A DNA stretch of 64,000 nucleotides from Methanoculleus oceani (GCF_023702065.1 NZ_QFDM01000001.1:186001-250000), one strand, 5' to 3'; counted from the first letter of the stretch, positions 25,356 to 34,933 are shown. Notes: a model not told the origin generated them from the sequence alone. Made by a program: numbers and translations.

Positions 25356-26510
25356 ATGTACGACAAGGATCCGGTTCGGGCGAGGCCACCCGCTCACGTA
25401 GAGGGGTGGTTCGCCGAAGAAACAACTGTGCCATTGCCACAGTACATAGATGCAGAGAGAGACAGATGGATCGAACGGCATATGCCCCGGAGTATCGGAC
25501 AGGAGAGCCCGATAGGCACCCCTGCCCTCCGCTGTGAGGTCCAGGAGCAGATCAACCCTTTACGGACGCCGGCGGCTCCGGGAAACCGGCGGGTGGTGAG
25601 CGAGACCACCGAGGCTGCCGCCATTCCGTCCCGCCGGTCGGGCAGGCTCAGGACACTTGCAGCGATCCCCTGTTTCAACGAGGAGGTTGCGATCGGTTCC
25701 GTCGTTCTCCGGGCCCGGCAGCACGTCGACGAGGTCCTGGTCATCGACGACGGGTGTACGGACAGCACCGTGAAGGTCGCCCGGGATGCCGGGGCGACCG
25801 TCATCTCGCACGGAGCCCAGAAGGGGAAGGGGCAGGGGATCAAGAGCGCCCTTAAGTATGCAGTCGGGCACAACTACGACTGTCTGGTCCTCATGGACGG
25901 AGACGGTCAGCACAACCCCGGGGAGATACCTCTCCTGGTCGAGCCGATCCTCGCCGATACCGCAGACCTCGTCATCGGCTTCCGGACCTTCGATCAGATG
26001 CCCTTTTACCGCCGGTTCGGTCGGGCGGTGCTTGATGTCGCCTCCAGCACCGGCTGTTCGATAACCGACTCACAGTGCGGCTTTCGGGCACTGAACAGGA
26101 AGACCATGGAGTCGATGCTCGGTACGCTCCGGAAGGATGACTTCTCGACCGAATCGGAGATGCTCCGGATCGCCCAGGAGAGGCACCTGCGGATCGGGGA
26201 GACGCCGATCAACTGCAAATACGGTGATTTTGACACATCCACAAAGAACCCCTTATCTCATGGAATGGAGGTGCTCGGATCGATATTCTGGCTCGCCGTG
26301 GAGAAGAGGCCTCTCCTGCACATCGGCCTGCCCGGGCTCGCTGCGATGCTTGCCGGGATCTTTCTCCTCCTACGGTTCTTCCAGGGATTTAGCGAGACCG
26401 GCCTCGTCGCGATCGAGCAGGGCATGCTTGCAACGCTCTTCCTGATCCCGGGGACCATCGCACTCATGCTGGGCCTGATGCTTGCCCTTATCGCAAGAAT
26501 GCGGGAGTGA
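25356..26510 (+). CDS. Membrane-anchored family 2 glycosyltransferase (polyprenyl-phosphate sugar synthase type)
   Basis: A 384-residue enzyme. Residues 1-95 are a polar extension unlike the usual family. The GT2 core runs from about 100 (LAAIPCFNEEVAIGSVVL, EVLVIDDGCTDSTVKVARDA, LVLMDGDGQHNPGEIPLLVE), with the DxD-like site in MDGDGQH. Two C-terminal membrane helices follow (IGLPGLAAMLAGIFLLLRFF and a second at 360-380). This layout resembles archaeal AglJ/dolichol-phosphate sugar transferases, so it probably loads the first sugar on the lipid carrier. ATG 25356 is chosen because GAGGGG lies at good spacing; an ATG at 25287 lacks one. It is the first gene of the operon. Confidence 0.85.
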   Translation: MYDKDPVRARPPAHVEGWFAEETTVPLPQYIDAERDRWIERHMPRSIGQESPIGTPALRCEVQEQINPLRTPAAPGNRRVVSETTEAAAIPSRRSGRLRTLAAIPCFNEEVAIGSVVLRARQHVDEVLVIDDGCTDSTVKVARDAGATVISHGAQKGKGQGIKSALKYAVGHNYDCLVLMDGDGQHNPGEIPLLVEPILADTADLVIGFRTFDQMPFYRRFGRAVLDVASSTGCSITDSQCGFRALNRKTMESMLGTLRKDDFSTESEMLRIAQERHLRIGETPINCKYGDFDTSTKNPLSHGMEVLGSIFWLAVEKRPLLHIGLPGLAAMLAGIFLLLRFFQGFSETGLVAIEQGMLATLFLIPGTIALMLGLMLALIARMRE

Positions 26511-26548
26511 GCGGAAGTGAACGGTACGACGCAGAGGAGAGGTGTAGA

Positions 26549-27628
26549 ATGATTGGAGTAATACTCGGCACACGGCCGGAGATCATCAAGATGTCTCCCG
26601 TCATCAGGGAATGCGAACGCAGAGGTCTTGACTACTTTATCCTCCATACCGGGCAGCACTACTCCTACGAGATGGACCGGCTCTTCTTCGAGGAGCTTGA
26701 ACTTCCGGATCCGGACTATAGTCTCGACGTAGGTTCCGGGACCCATGCCGGTCAGACGGCGAAGATCATGACCGGTGTCGAGGATATCCTGGTGAAGGAG
26801 TCACCCGACATCGTTCTGGTGCAGGGAGACACGAACACCGTCATGGCCGGGGCTCTCGCGGCATCGAAACTGCATGTGCGGGTGGGGCATATCGAAGCGG
26901 GCCTCCGGAGTTTCAACCGCTGGATGCCGGAGGAGATCAACCGGGTGCTCACCGACCACATCTCGGACTACCTCTTTGCCCCGACAGAGAGAGCCCGGGA
27001 GAACCTCCTCGCGGAGGGCATCGTGGACCGGAAGATCTGCGTGACCGGCAACACCGTCGTCGATGCGATCTACCAGAACCTCGACATCTCAAAGAAGAAA
27101 GGCAACGTCTTAAAAGACCTCGACCTCAAGCCCCACGAATACTTCCTCGTCACCGCCCACCGGCAGGAGAACGTGGACAACCGGACACGGCTCAAGGAGA
27201 TCCTCAAAGGGCTCGAAGGAGTGCAGAAGGAGTTCTCCCTGCCGGTCGTCTTCCCGGTCCATCCGAGGACCGAAAAAAGAATCAAGGAGCTGGGCATCGG
27301 CGTCGATGGATTGAACCTCACCAAACCCTTCGGGTTCCTGGAGTTCCTGCAGCTGGAGTCGCAGGCGAGACTCGTGCTGACCGATTCCGGCGGCGTCCAG
27401 GAGGAGACCTGTGTTCTCGGTGTCCCCTGTGCTACGATGCGCTACGACACGGAACGGCCCGAGACGTTGGACGTCGGATCGAACATCCTGGTAGGGGCCG
27501 ATTCAGGGAAGATCCTTGAAGGGGTCCGCTCGATAGCTGCCTGGAAGTCCGGCTGGATGAACCCCTACGGCGATGGAATCGCTGGAAAAATGATAGTTAT
27601 GGTCTGTGCTGCTGCACGGTCCCAATGA
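26549..27628 (+). CDS. wecB: UDP-N-acetylglucosamine 2-epimerase (non-hydrolysing)
   Basis: A 359-residue enzyme that converts UDP-GlcNAc to UDP-ManNAc. Motifs are ILGTRPEIIKMSPVIRE at the N-terminus, HTGQHYSYEMDRLFFEEL, GDTNTVMAGALAASK, HIEAGLRSFNRWMPEEINR, and the C-terminal lobe LVLTDSGGVQEETCVLGVP. ATG 26549 follows GGAGAGGTG; upstream residues are not family-like. The very C-terminus (KMIVMVCAAARSQ) departs from the usual ending, perhaps through a late frameshift or a natural variant. WecC follows 18 bases later. Confidence 0.9.
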   Translation: MIGVILGTRPEIIKMSPVIRECERRGLDYFILHTGQHYSYEMDRLFFEELELPDPDYSLDVGSGTHAGQTAKIMTGVEDILVKESPDIVLVQGDTNTVMAGALAASKLHVRVGHIEAGLRSFNRWMPEEINRVLTDHISDYLFAPTERARENLLAEGIVDRKICVTGNTVVDAIYQNLDISKKKGNVLKDLDLKPHEYFLVTAHRQENVDNRTRLKEILKGLEGVQKEFSLPVVFPVHPRTEKRIKELGIGVDGLNLTKPFGFLEFLQLESQARLVLTDSGGVQEETCVLGVPCATMRYDTERPETLDVGSNILVGADSGKILEGVRSIAAWKSGWMNPYGDGIAGKMIVMVCAAARSQ

Positions 27629-27646
27629 TTGCTCAAGGAGATGCAC

Positions 27647-29020
27647 ATGAAGATCTGTGTACTGGGATTAGGATACATAGGATTGCCGACTGCACTGCTG
27701 TTTGCGGCTCACGGAGCGGACGTCGTGGGCGTCGACGTGAAGCAGAGCGTGGTGGATGCCCTGAATCACGGGAACCTGCCGTTCAGGGAGCCGGGGCTTG
27801 AGGACCTGTACCGCAAGGCTAAAGAGCGATTTTACGCCAGGATCGAACCGGAGGCCGCGGATGCATTCCTGATTGCCGTGCCGACACCCCTGGATCCGGC
27901 AACAAAGGTCTCCGACCTTTCATACGTCAAAAAAGCGGCCGACATGATCGCCCCCCACCTCCGGAAAGGAAACCTGGTCATCCTCGAATCGACCGTCCCG
28001 CCGGGAACGAGCGAACGGGTCGTCATCCCCAGGCTTGAGAAGAACGGTGTCGTTGTCGGTGATTTCCTGTACGCCCATTGTCCCGAGCGGGCAATCCCCG
28101 GGCGGACCCTGCAGGAGATGGCGGGCAACAGCCGCATCATCGGCGGGTACGACCGGGACTCCACCGACCGGGCGACCTCGATCTACCAGACCTTCGTCCG
28201 CGGGCAGATATACCAGACCGATACGCGGACGGCGGAGTTCGTCAAACTGATGGAGAACACCTGCCGCGACGTGAACATCGCGCTCGCGAACGAGTTTGCC
28301 CAGCTCGCCGAGGAGTGCGGGATCAATGTCTGGGAGGCCATCACCCTCGCAAACAAGCATCCCCGGGTCACCATCCTCAACCCGGGCCCGGGCGTCGGAG
28401 GACACTGCATCGCCATCGATCCCTGGTTCCTGACCGAGAACTCGACACGGTGCAGGATGGTCTCCACGGCGCGGGAGGTCAACGATTCCATGCCGAACTA
28501 CGTGCTGCACGTCGCCCGCAACCTGCTCGCCGGCGTCAGAAATCCGACGGTCAGCATCTTCGGCGTCGCCTACAAGGGCAATATCGGCGACACCCGGGAG
28601 AGTCCGGCATTCAAGTTCATCCAGCTCGCCGAGAACGAGGGGTATACCATCAGGTGCCACGACCCGTACGTGGCAGAATTCCCGCACCCCCTCATGGATG
28701 CTCTGGATGCAACCGCCGGGAGCGACTGTGTCGTCATCCTCACCGATCACGACTGCTTCCGCACGATGGACCCGGCGGGGCTCCGGATGAGAACGAAGTT
28801 CGTCATAGACGCCCGGAACATCCTCGACCATGAGAAGTGGACCGACCGGGGTTTTGCCGTCCGCGTGCTGGGTGATGGCTCATCGGTGCAGCCCGTGCCC
28901 CTGGGCGAGGTCACGCCCCAGGCGAGCCTGTATCCCGCAGGTGCTGCGCGGTCGATCGCAGCGCCAGCGCCGCCGTCTATCTCCCTGCTCTCTCCGAACG
29001 GGCGGGAGGACTTCCTTTAG
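27647..29020 (+). CDS. wecC: UDP-N-acetyl-D-mannosamine dehydrogenase
   Basis: A 457-residue NAD-dependent enzyme that oxidises UDP-ManNAc to UDP-ManNAcA in two steps. The Rossmann motif VLGLGYIGLPTALLFA opens it. The central domain carries the ENTCRDVNIALANEFA segment and the catalytic Cys in GVGGHCIAIDPWF, and the UDP-binding domain carries GVAYKGNIGDTRESPAFK. ATG 27647 is chosen because AAGGAG ends 6 bases before it. With WecB it gives the cell an acidic amino sugar, common in methanogen S-layer and archaellin N-glycans. Confidence 0.92.
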   Translation: MKICVLGLGYIGLPTALLFAAHGADVVGVDVKQSVVDALNHGNLPFREPGLEDLYRKAKERFYARIEPEAADAFLIAVPTPLDPATKVSDLSYVKKAADMIAPHLRKGNLVILESTVPPGTSERVVIPRLEKNGVVVGDFLYAHCPERAIPGRTLQEMAGNSRIIGGYDRDSTDRATSIYQTFVRGQIYQTDTRTAEFVKLMENTCRDVNIALANEFAQLAEECGINVWEAITLANKHPRVTILNPGPGVGGHCIAIDPWFLTENSTRCRMVSTAREVNDSMPNYVLHVARNLLAGVRNPTVSIFGVAYKGNIGDTRESPAFKFIQLAENEGYTIRCHDPYVAEFPHPLMDALDATAGSDCVVILTDHDCFRTMDPAGLRMRTKFVIDARNILDHEKWTDRGFAVRVLGDGSSVQPVPLGEVTPQASLYPAGAARSIAAPAPPSISLLSPNGREDFL

Positions 29021-29094
29021 CCCCCGCACGCGGTTTATCAGGGGGCTTGACAACCGGTCTCCGGCGACCGTATCCAGATACTACGAGGAGTTGC

Positions 29095-30303
29095 ATGAAA
29101 CAGGTATGCATCGTATCACAACATTTTCCACCGGAAAAATCAGGAAACGCATCACGCATCCATGACACTGCCGTGCATCTTGCAAAACTGGGTATCGACG
29201 TGACCGTGCTTGCGCCGCACGCCACGTTTCCCACCGGCTCGTTCTCCCGCACCTGGAAGCGGTCGGACGTGCAGGAGGTCAACGGGGTCCGGGTTGTACA
29301 TCTCTGGACCTGGCAGCCGGGATCAGGAAACCCGGGGTTTGCAAGCAGGATGGCTTACTACCTCTTCTTCCCGATCCACGCCGCACTCTGGCTCCTCTTC
29401 AACCGGAATCGGTTCGATGCGATCGTCACGTCGGCACCGCCCCTCTTCACCGGGATCCCGGGATATGTCCTGAAACGGACGTCACGGGTGAAGTGGATCC
29501 TCGATATCCGCGACCTCTGGATCGACGCATCGATAAGTCTCGGGTTCCTCAGGGAGGGAAGCATCTACGAGAGGATGAGCCGGAAGTTCGAGCAGATGTG
29601 CCTCGCACGAGCAGATCTCGTCGGGGTCACGACCGAAGAGCTCGGGCGGAGGATCTCGTCGCGCTACCGGGTCACGGCCCCCATGAAGTTGATGCCCAAC
29701 GGCGTCAACACCGACTTCTTTCGCCCCACGAACGGCGGAAAGAAGCGGCAGATCATCTATGCCGGCAACGTCGGGCACGCCCAGGATCTCGATAAGGTGG
29801 CTCTCGCCGTCAAGTCGATGAACGGCACCTACAACCTGAAGTTCCTCATCGTCGGCGACGGCGACACGAGGGAGCACCTTGAGAAGCTGGTGAAAGCCGA
29901 GAGCCTGACCGGCTCGGTCGTCTTTACGGGCACCCTTCCGCGCGAGGAGATCCCGCGGTTGCTCTCCGAGTCGCTCGTGGGAGTGGCGCCCTTAAAGAGG
30001 CTCGCGAACCTCGAGTACGCTGCCCCCACCAAGGCCTACGAGTACATGGCCTGCGGGATACCCTTCGTCGGTTGCGGAAGCGGCGAGATCGCCCATCTCG
30101 CAGAGGAGTCGGGTGCGGGGGTCATCGCCGACAACACGCCGGAGGCGATCGCCGCGGCGCTCTCGGCGCTCCTGGACGACCCGGAGCGGATGGAGGAGAT
30201 GGGGCGCCGGGGCCGGGAGTACGTCGCAGAGCACTATGACCGGCGATCGGTCGCCCTGAAACTGAAGCAGTGCATCGAGAGGATGACATGGACGGGCGCC
30301 TGA
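29095..30303 (+). CDS. Family 4 glycosyltransferase (WbuB-like)
   Basis: A 402-residue GT-B enzyme. The N-terminal domain begins VCIVSQHFPPEKSGNASR, with the membrane-facing hydrophobic stretch YYLFFPIHAALWLLF. The C-terminal donor site has IIYAGNVGHAQDL, LIVGDGDTREHLEKL and the loop PTKAYEYMACGIPFVG. The relationship to WbuB-type N-acetylfucosaminyl transferases is a resemblance only; donor and acceptor are unknown. ATG 29095 follows GAGGAG at 4 bases. The next gene begins 16 bases before its stop. Confidence 0.88.
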   Translation: MKQVCIVSQHFPPEKSGNASRIHDTAVHLAKLGIDVTVLAPHATFPTGSFSRTWKRSDVQEVNGVRVVHLWTWQPGSGNPGFASRMAYYLFFPIHAALWLLFNRNRFDAIVTSAPPLFTGIPGYVLKRTSRVKWILDIRDLWIDASISLGFLREGSIYERMSRKFEQMCLARADLVGVTTEELGRRISSRYRVTAPMKLMPNGVNTDFFRPTNGGKKRQIIYAGNVGHAQDLDKVALAVKSMNGTYNLKFLIVGDGDTREHLEKLVKAESLTGSVVFTGTLPREEIPRLLSESLVGVAPLKRLANLEYAAPTKAYEYMACGIPFVGCGSGEIAHLAEESGAGVIADNTPEAIAAALSALLDDPERMEEMGRRGREYVAEHYDRRSVALKLKQCIERMTWTGA

Positions 30304-31478
30304 CATCGCTTCTTGCCCGGGTTGCCGGAGAGGTCCGGGAGCTCGCCGTCGTCGACGGCGAGACCGCGTACATCCGCGACCCGGTCTTCGGCATCATCCG
30401 GAACCGCGTGCACGCCGAGGTCTGCAAGGCATTGCTTCGCCTGGGCGGCGACCCGCTCGTGGGCCCGATCCTGAACTATGTCGCCGGGTGCCAGAACCCG
30501 GACGGGTCCTACAACGAGGTTCACGTCAACTACAACGAGCCTTCGGCCCTGATCACCGCGTTTATCGGCGACGCGCTCCTGGAGGCGGCAGACCGGCATC
30601 CGCACGAGGATGCGCTCCAAAAGGCCCGGGACTTCGTTCTCGCGGCCGAAAGAAGGCCGGGATATTTCCTGAAGTCCCGGGGGTATACCGCCGACCACCT
30701 GAACGTCGACGCCTCATGCGGGGCGTTCCTTGCCCGGTATGCGGAACGGTACGACGATGCGGACGCCCGTGCGGCCGCCCTCCGGGCGGTGGAGAACATC
30801 GTCCGTCACCAGTGTAAATGCGGCGTTTACCCCTACGCCGTCGATAAGGGGACCTACCCGTACGTCTTCAAACTCCCCTGCGTGCACTACCAGGGGGTGA
30901 CGATGTACTACCTGGCAAAGACAAACGACGTGCTTCACGACGACCGGATCGATGAAAGCCTCGCGGAAGGGGCCCGATGGCTCGCAGATGCCCAGCGTCC
31001 CGACGGGAGGTTCGACTGGTCGAGGAGCGGGCTATCCTTCGCATACTACCTCTCCGGAGCATACGCGTTTGCCCAGGCCTCCTTTGTCTATGCGTCACGC
31101 ATGGACGACCGTTACCGGGAACACGCCGATCTCTGCCTCAATCGGCTCGGGGAGTATGTGCAGGGGCTCGCGCCCCGGTGGGAACCGGGGGCCTGGAGCG
31201 ATCTCGTCCCATCCGTCGCCACTGCGGCAACGGCGGCGTCGCTTGGGGGGTATCCGCTACGGCACCGGGCGTTCCGGTTCGGCTACGGCATGTACCGCGA
31301 GATCGCCCGCCGTCGTTACGGCAAGACCGTGGAGACGCAGTCTTTTGAAGGGCTCTGCCGGCTGCTCGGGATCCGATCGTCGACCGTGGAGCCGTCGAAT
31401 AACTTCCCCGATCTCTTCATGACATCGGAGATGCTCGACTGCCTCAGCCAGTCGAGAATATGGGGGGAACATACATGA
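30288..31478 (+). CDS. Unknown protein with alpha/alpha-toroid-like repeats, in the glycan operon
   Basis: A 396-residue soluble protein that I cannot assign to a named family. It is alpha-helical with repeated segments of the prenyltransferase/squalene-cyclase kind: CQNPDGSYNEVHVNYNEPSA near residue 65 and AQRPDGRFDWSRSGLSFAYY near 235. LNVDASCGAFLARYAERY and KCGVYPYAVDKGTYPYVFK lie between them. This suggests an alpha/alpha barrel, as in polysaccharide lyases, epimerases or glycosidases. It overlaps the GT4 gene by 16 bases and the next gene by 4 bases, so it is firmly part of the operon. Lyase or uronyl epimerase activity on the glycan is a guess. Confidence 0.7.
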   Translation: MDGRLTSLLARVAGEVRELAVVDGETAYIRDPVFGIIRNRVHAEVCKALLRLGGDPLVGPILNYVAGCQNPDGSYNEVHVNYNEPSALITAFIGDALLEAADRHPHEDALQKARDFVLAAERRPGYFLKSRGYTADHLNVDASCGAFLARYAERYDDADARAAALRAVENIVRHQCKCGVYPYAVDKGTYPYVFKLPCVHYQGVTMYYLAKTNDVLHDDRIDESLAEGARWLADAQRPDGRFDWSRSGLSFAYYLSGAYAFAQASFVYASRMDDRYREHADLCLNRLGEYVQGLAPRWEPGAWSDLVPSVATAATAASLGGYPLRHRAFRFGYGMYREIARRRYGKTVETQSFEGLCRLLGIRSSTVEPSNNFPDLFMTSEMLDCLSQSRIWGEHT

Positions 31479-33622
31479 AACAGGTATTACTCGACCTGCA
31501 GTCAGGGTCTATCCAGGTGGAGAACGTCCCCGTTCCCACCGTAACGAGAGGGGTCGTCGTCGAGAACGCCTACTCCCTCATCAGCGCCGGCACGGAGTCG
31601 TCGCTGATCAATCTCGCACAGCAGTCGCTCGTCGGCAAGGCGAAAGCACGTCCCGACGACGTGAAGAAAGTTCTCCAGAAGGTCGGCACGGACGGCCCGC
31701 TCTCGGCGTACCAGCAGGCGATGAGCCGCCTTGCAAAGCCCGAATCGCTCGGCTACAGCTGTGCGGGCACCGTGGTGACGACCGGGGCCGACGACTTCGA
31801 GGTCGGCGACCGCGTCGCCTGCGCCGGGGCCGGGTATGCGGTGCATGCCGAATACGTCTCGGTCCCGAAGAACCTCTGTGTCAGGATCCCCGAAGGCGTC
31901 AGTTTCAGGGAAGCAGCGTTCACGACCGTCGGGTCGATCGCAATGCACGGTGTTCGGAACGCAGAAGTCACGGTGGGCGAGAACGTTGCGGTGATCGGCC
32001 TCGGGCTGATCGGGCTCCTCTGCGTGCAGATCCTCAAAGCCGCAGGGTGCCGGGTCATCGGGATCGATATCGACCGGGAGAAACTCTCGCTCGCAGCAAG
32101 CCTCGGTGCGGACGTCGTCTCGAACTACGACGGCCTCACCGAGAGGATGAGGGCCCTCTCGCCGTTCGGGGCGGACGCGGTCGTCATCACCGCGGCCACC
32201 CGGTCGAGCGCCCCCATCGAGGCCGCCGGCCACCTGGTCAGGGATAAGGGGAGGGTCGTGGTCGTCGGGAACGTCGGTATGAACGTGCCTCGCGACATCT
32301 TCTACGAGAAGGAGGCGGAGGTCGTCGTCTCCCGGTCTTACGGCCCCGGCCGCTACGACCGGAACTACGAGGAGCGAGGGATCGACTACCCGATCTACGT
32401 CCGGTGGACGGAGCGGAGGAACATGGAGGCGTTCCTCGAGCTGGTGCGGCAGAAGCGGATCGATCTCGACCGCCTGATCACCCACACCTTCCCGCTCGAC
32501 GATGCGCCGGAGGCCTACAACCTCATCAATACCGGAAAAGAGCGGTTCATCGGAGTCCTCCTGCAGTACAGCCCGAACGGTTCGAGCGTCTCCGGCACCG
32601 TCACCCGCCTCCCGGGGCCCGAGGGACGGAGGCGGAAGGTGCCGGTCGGAGCCCGGACGCTCGGATGTATCGGTGCAGGGGTCCACGCCCAGAGCGCCCT
32701 CTACCCCCACCTGCCGGGGCTCCCCGTGAACCTCGGGGGGGTTGCGACCGCGACGGGTCTCTCGGCGCAGACGGTTGCGAAGAAGTACGGGTTCTCCTAC
32801 TGCACCACCGACTACCAGAAGATCCTCGAGGACCCGGGGATCGACGCGGTGATGATCGCGACCAGAAACGATCTCCACGCGCCCATGGCGATCGACGCAC
32901 TGCGTGCCGGGAAAGACGTCTTCGTGGAGAAACCGCTCGCCACCGACATCGACGGGCTCAGGGGGCTTGTTGCGGCCCAGAACGAGTCCGGGCAGCGGCT
33001 GATGGTCGGGTTCAACCGGCGCTACTCCCCGCTCTCACGGAAGATGAAGGAGTTCTTCGGGAACAGGGCAACCCCCGTGGTCCTGCACTACCGCGTCAAC
33101 GCCGGGCAGATCCCGCCCGAACACTGGGTGCACGACGACGAGCAGGGCGGGGGCATGCTGATCTCGGAGTGCTGCCACTTCATCGACTTCATGCAGTACA
33201 TCACCGGGGCACGGCCGGTCCAGGTCTATGCCCGGGCGATCGAGCCGACCGGGACCCTCCGGAAGTACGACAACTTCCAGGCGACCCTGACCTTCGACGA
33301 CGGGTCGGTCGGCACCGTCACCTACACGACACTCGGTGACCGTTCTTACCCGAAGGAGACAGTCGAGGTCTTCTGCGACAACGCTGTCGGGAGGATCACC
33401 GACTTCCGCGACCTCGAGCTCCGGCGGGACGGGAAGGTATCAAGGGAGAGGCGGTGGCTCACCCAGGAGAAGGGGTTTGCCGAGGAACTCCTGGCGTTCG
33501 TGAAGGGCGAAGAGCCGGATTTCGCCGGCAACGTCGCGACGACGCTTGCGACGTTTGCGGCATGGGAGTCGATCGATACCGGGACACCCCAAAAGATCGA
33601 TCTCGGGCTGGTCGGGCTCTGA
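31475..33622 (+). CDS. Bi-domain oxidoreductase: zinc-type alcohol dehydrogenase fused to Gfo/Idh/MocA
   Basis: A 715-residue fusion. Residues 1-360 are a medium-chain dehydrogenase/reductase (LISAGTESSLI, SLGYSCAGTVVTTG, Rossmann AVIGLGLIGLLCVQILKAAG). Residues 395-715 are Gfo/Idh/MocA (LGCIGAGVHAQSAL, DVFVEKPLATD with the EKP lysine, ISECCHFIDFMQYITG). This two-domain enzyme is common in bacterial and archaeal exopolysaccharide clusters. It is thought to oxidise or rearrange a nucleotide or lipid-linked sugar, but its substrate is not established. Start ATG 31475 overlaps the preceding stop (ATGA). It is the last gene of the unit. Confidence 0.88.
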   Translation: MKQVLLDLQSGSIQVENVPVPTVTRGVVVENAYSLISAGTESSLINLAQQSLVGKAKARPDDVKKVLQKVGTDGPLSAYQQAMSRLAKPESLGYSCAGTVVTTGADDFEVGDRVACAGAGYAVHAEYVSVPKNLCVRIPEGVSFREAAFTTVGSIAMHGVRNAEVTVGENVAVIGLGLIGLLCVQILKAAGCRVIGIDIDREKLSLAASLGADVVSNYDGLTERMRALSPFGADAVVITAATRSSAPIEAAGHLVRDKGRVVVVGNVGMNVPRDIFYEKEAEVVVSRSYGPGRYDRNYEERGIDYPIYVRWTERRNMEAFLELVRQKRIDLDRLITHTFPLDDAPEAYNLINTGKERFIGVLLQYSPNGSSVSGTVTRLPGPEGRRRKVPVGARTLGCIGAGVHAQSALYPHLPGLPVNLGGVATATGLSAQTVAKKYGFSYCTTDYQKILEDPGIDAVMIATRNDLHAPMAIDALRAGKDVFVEKPLATDIDGLRGLVAAQNESGQRLMVGFNRRYSPLSRKMKEFFGNRATPVVLHYRVNAGQIPPEHWVHDDEQGGGMLISECCHFIDFMQYITGARPVQVYARAIEPTGTLRKYDNFQATLTFDDGSVGTVTYTTLGDRSYPKETVEVFCDNAVGRITDFRDLELRRDGKVSRERRWLTQEKGFAEELLAFVKGEEPDFAGNVATTLATFAAWESIDTGTPQKIDLGLVGL

Positions 33623-33639
33623 AACACTCCCGGGCATCA

Positions 33640-33646
33640 ATTTTTT
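33640..33646 (+). terminator. T-run terminator of the glycan operon
   Basis: T6 run (33641-33646), 18 bases after the stop of the two-domain oxidoreductase gene. Confidence 0.45.
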
Positions 33647-33701
33647 CAGTCGCGATTGTTGGTGTTCCTTTCGCGTTCTCGAAGAATGAAGTTCTTCTCG
33701 A

Positions 33702-33770
33702 GCTCCGGCCCTTCGGCCCGTCGGCCAGTCCCACCTGCCGGTGCTCCCGCTCCGGCCCTTCGGCCCGTCG
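33702..33770. repeat. Two direct copies of a 22-base GC-rich element
   Basis: The same 22 bases (starting GCTCCGGCCCTTCGGCC) occur at 33702-33723 and 33749-33770. Each contains GGCC-CTTC-GGCC, a small hairpin with a TTC-containing loop. They lie between the glycan operon terminator and the end of the radical SAM gene. Confidence 0.6.
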
Positions 33771-33850
33771 CGAAAAACACCCGGGGAGAGCCCGGGACTC
33801 GTCTGCACCCGACTCAGCGGGAGGTTCACAAAAGTGGATATTAGGGATGT

Positions 33851-34933
33851 TTACTGGGACGAAAGCCGGGCACCCCGGACGTATGTCAACTGCTCGCGGA
33901 TCCTCTCCGGGATCGTACGGGGGTCTTCCACCATAGCGGCCTTCTTCCACCCTTCCTCCCGACATGAACAGTCCAGCCCGTCGAACTCCGCCGTATCGAA
34001 GTGACAGTTGTAGCGCTCGATCGCACCGGTGATCTCGGCATCGCACTTCCCGCAGTTCCGGGCCCAGTCGAGAGACTCGACCGAGTAGTTCCAGGGGCTG
34101 ACGTAGACGTGGGCACGATCCCCGAACCGCTCCCGGCACTGCTGCAGGAGATCGACGAGACTCCAGAGCCACGGCGGGCGGTAGAGGTTATTCTTCCAGA
34201 GTTCGTGCACGACAGTGTTCTTCTCGACCGTCGTCACCTCGAGATCGACATAGGCGATCCCCCGGGATACACAGTACGCCACGGTCCGCAGGATATCGTC
34301 TATCGCCTCTCCCTCGGTAAGGAACGGCGGCTTTACGAGAAGAAGGGGTTTTGTCAGCACGCCCATTCCCTGCATCCTTGAATGGAAGTGATCGAAGTTA
34401 TTTGCCGAGAACCCCTTGTTGATGCAGAGGTTCATCACCTGGGAGTTCGCGGACTCAAACCCGAACGCCACCTCGAGTTGCCGCCCGTTTAAGGCCTTCT
34501 TCATCTTTGCCACATGCTCGTCCGGCGAGTAATCGATCCTCGACTCGACAACCACCTTCCTGATGTTCCTGTAACCGTCGATATACGAGCAGATCTTCTC
34601 GATGGCGGCGACCGGCATCTCTTTTTCGTTAAAGATGTTGCCATCGTTATATATCGAGACGATCGGGTAATCCCCCAGGTCGACGGCGTTCATCACGTGC
34701 TCGAACTGTGCGATGTACTCCTCCGCCGAGACCTCCCGGCCCCGGGATGTCGCACAGTAGAACCCGCACATGGTGCATCCCCCGGTCTTCTCGACCCACT
34801 CGCAACCCGTGGAGCGGAGGAAGATGATCAGCCGCCTGATCGGCCGCCCGTCAAGGTAGCCTACCCGCTCCTCCCAGCCGATGGGTACTGTAAAATCGAG
34901 GTTCTCCGGGGCGCCTCCGTTCTGCCTGCGCAA
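33851..34933 (-). CDS. Radical SAM protein, archaeosine-synthesis RaSEA-like
   Basis: A 360-residue radical SAM enzyme. The cluster motif is GCEWVEKTGGCTMCGF (CX8CX2C spacing, as in the Elp3/RaSEA group), followed by SIYNDGNIFNEKEMP, a SAM-site segment VVVESRIDYSPDEHV, and VAFGFESANSQVMN. The C-terminal part has a Cys-rich end (NCGKCDAEI and LDCSCREEGWKKA) that may bind zinc. RaSEA works with ArcS to form archaeosine at tRNA position 15. The start is uncertain: TTG 34933 is the only standard start codon in this frame, yet the frame stays open and protein-like up to about 35066 without ATG, GTG or TTG. Confidence 0.78.
   Translation of the reverse strand: MRRQNGGAPENLDFTVPIGWEERVGYLDGRPIRRLIIFLRSTGCEWVEKTGGCTMCGFYCATSRGREVSAEEYIAQFEHVMNAVDLGDYPIVSIYNDGNIFNEKEMPVAAIEKICSYIDGYRNIRKVVVESRIDYSPDEHVAKMKKALNGRQLEVAFGFESANSQVMNLCINKGFSANNFDHFHSRMQGMGVLTKPLLLVKPPFLTEGEAIDDILRTVAYCVSRGIAYVDLEVTTVEKNTVVHELWKNNLYRPPWLWSLVDLLQQCRERFGDRAHVYVSPWNYSVESLDWARNCGKCDAEITGAIERYNCHFDTAEFDGLDCSCREEGWKKAAMVEDPRTIPERIREQLTYVRGARLSSQ

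Noticed and set aside
31502-32878. 458-codon open frame on the minus strand
   Set aside because: It is antisense to the two-domain oxidoreductase gene, which has full family motifs. Long antisense frames are expected at this GC content, and the peptide is low-complexity in D, R, P and V.
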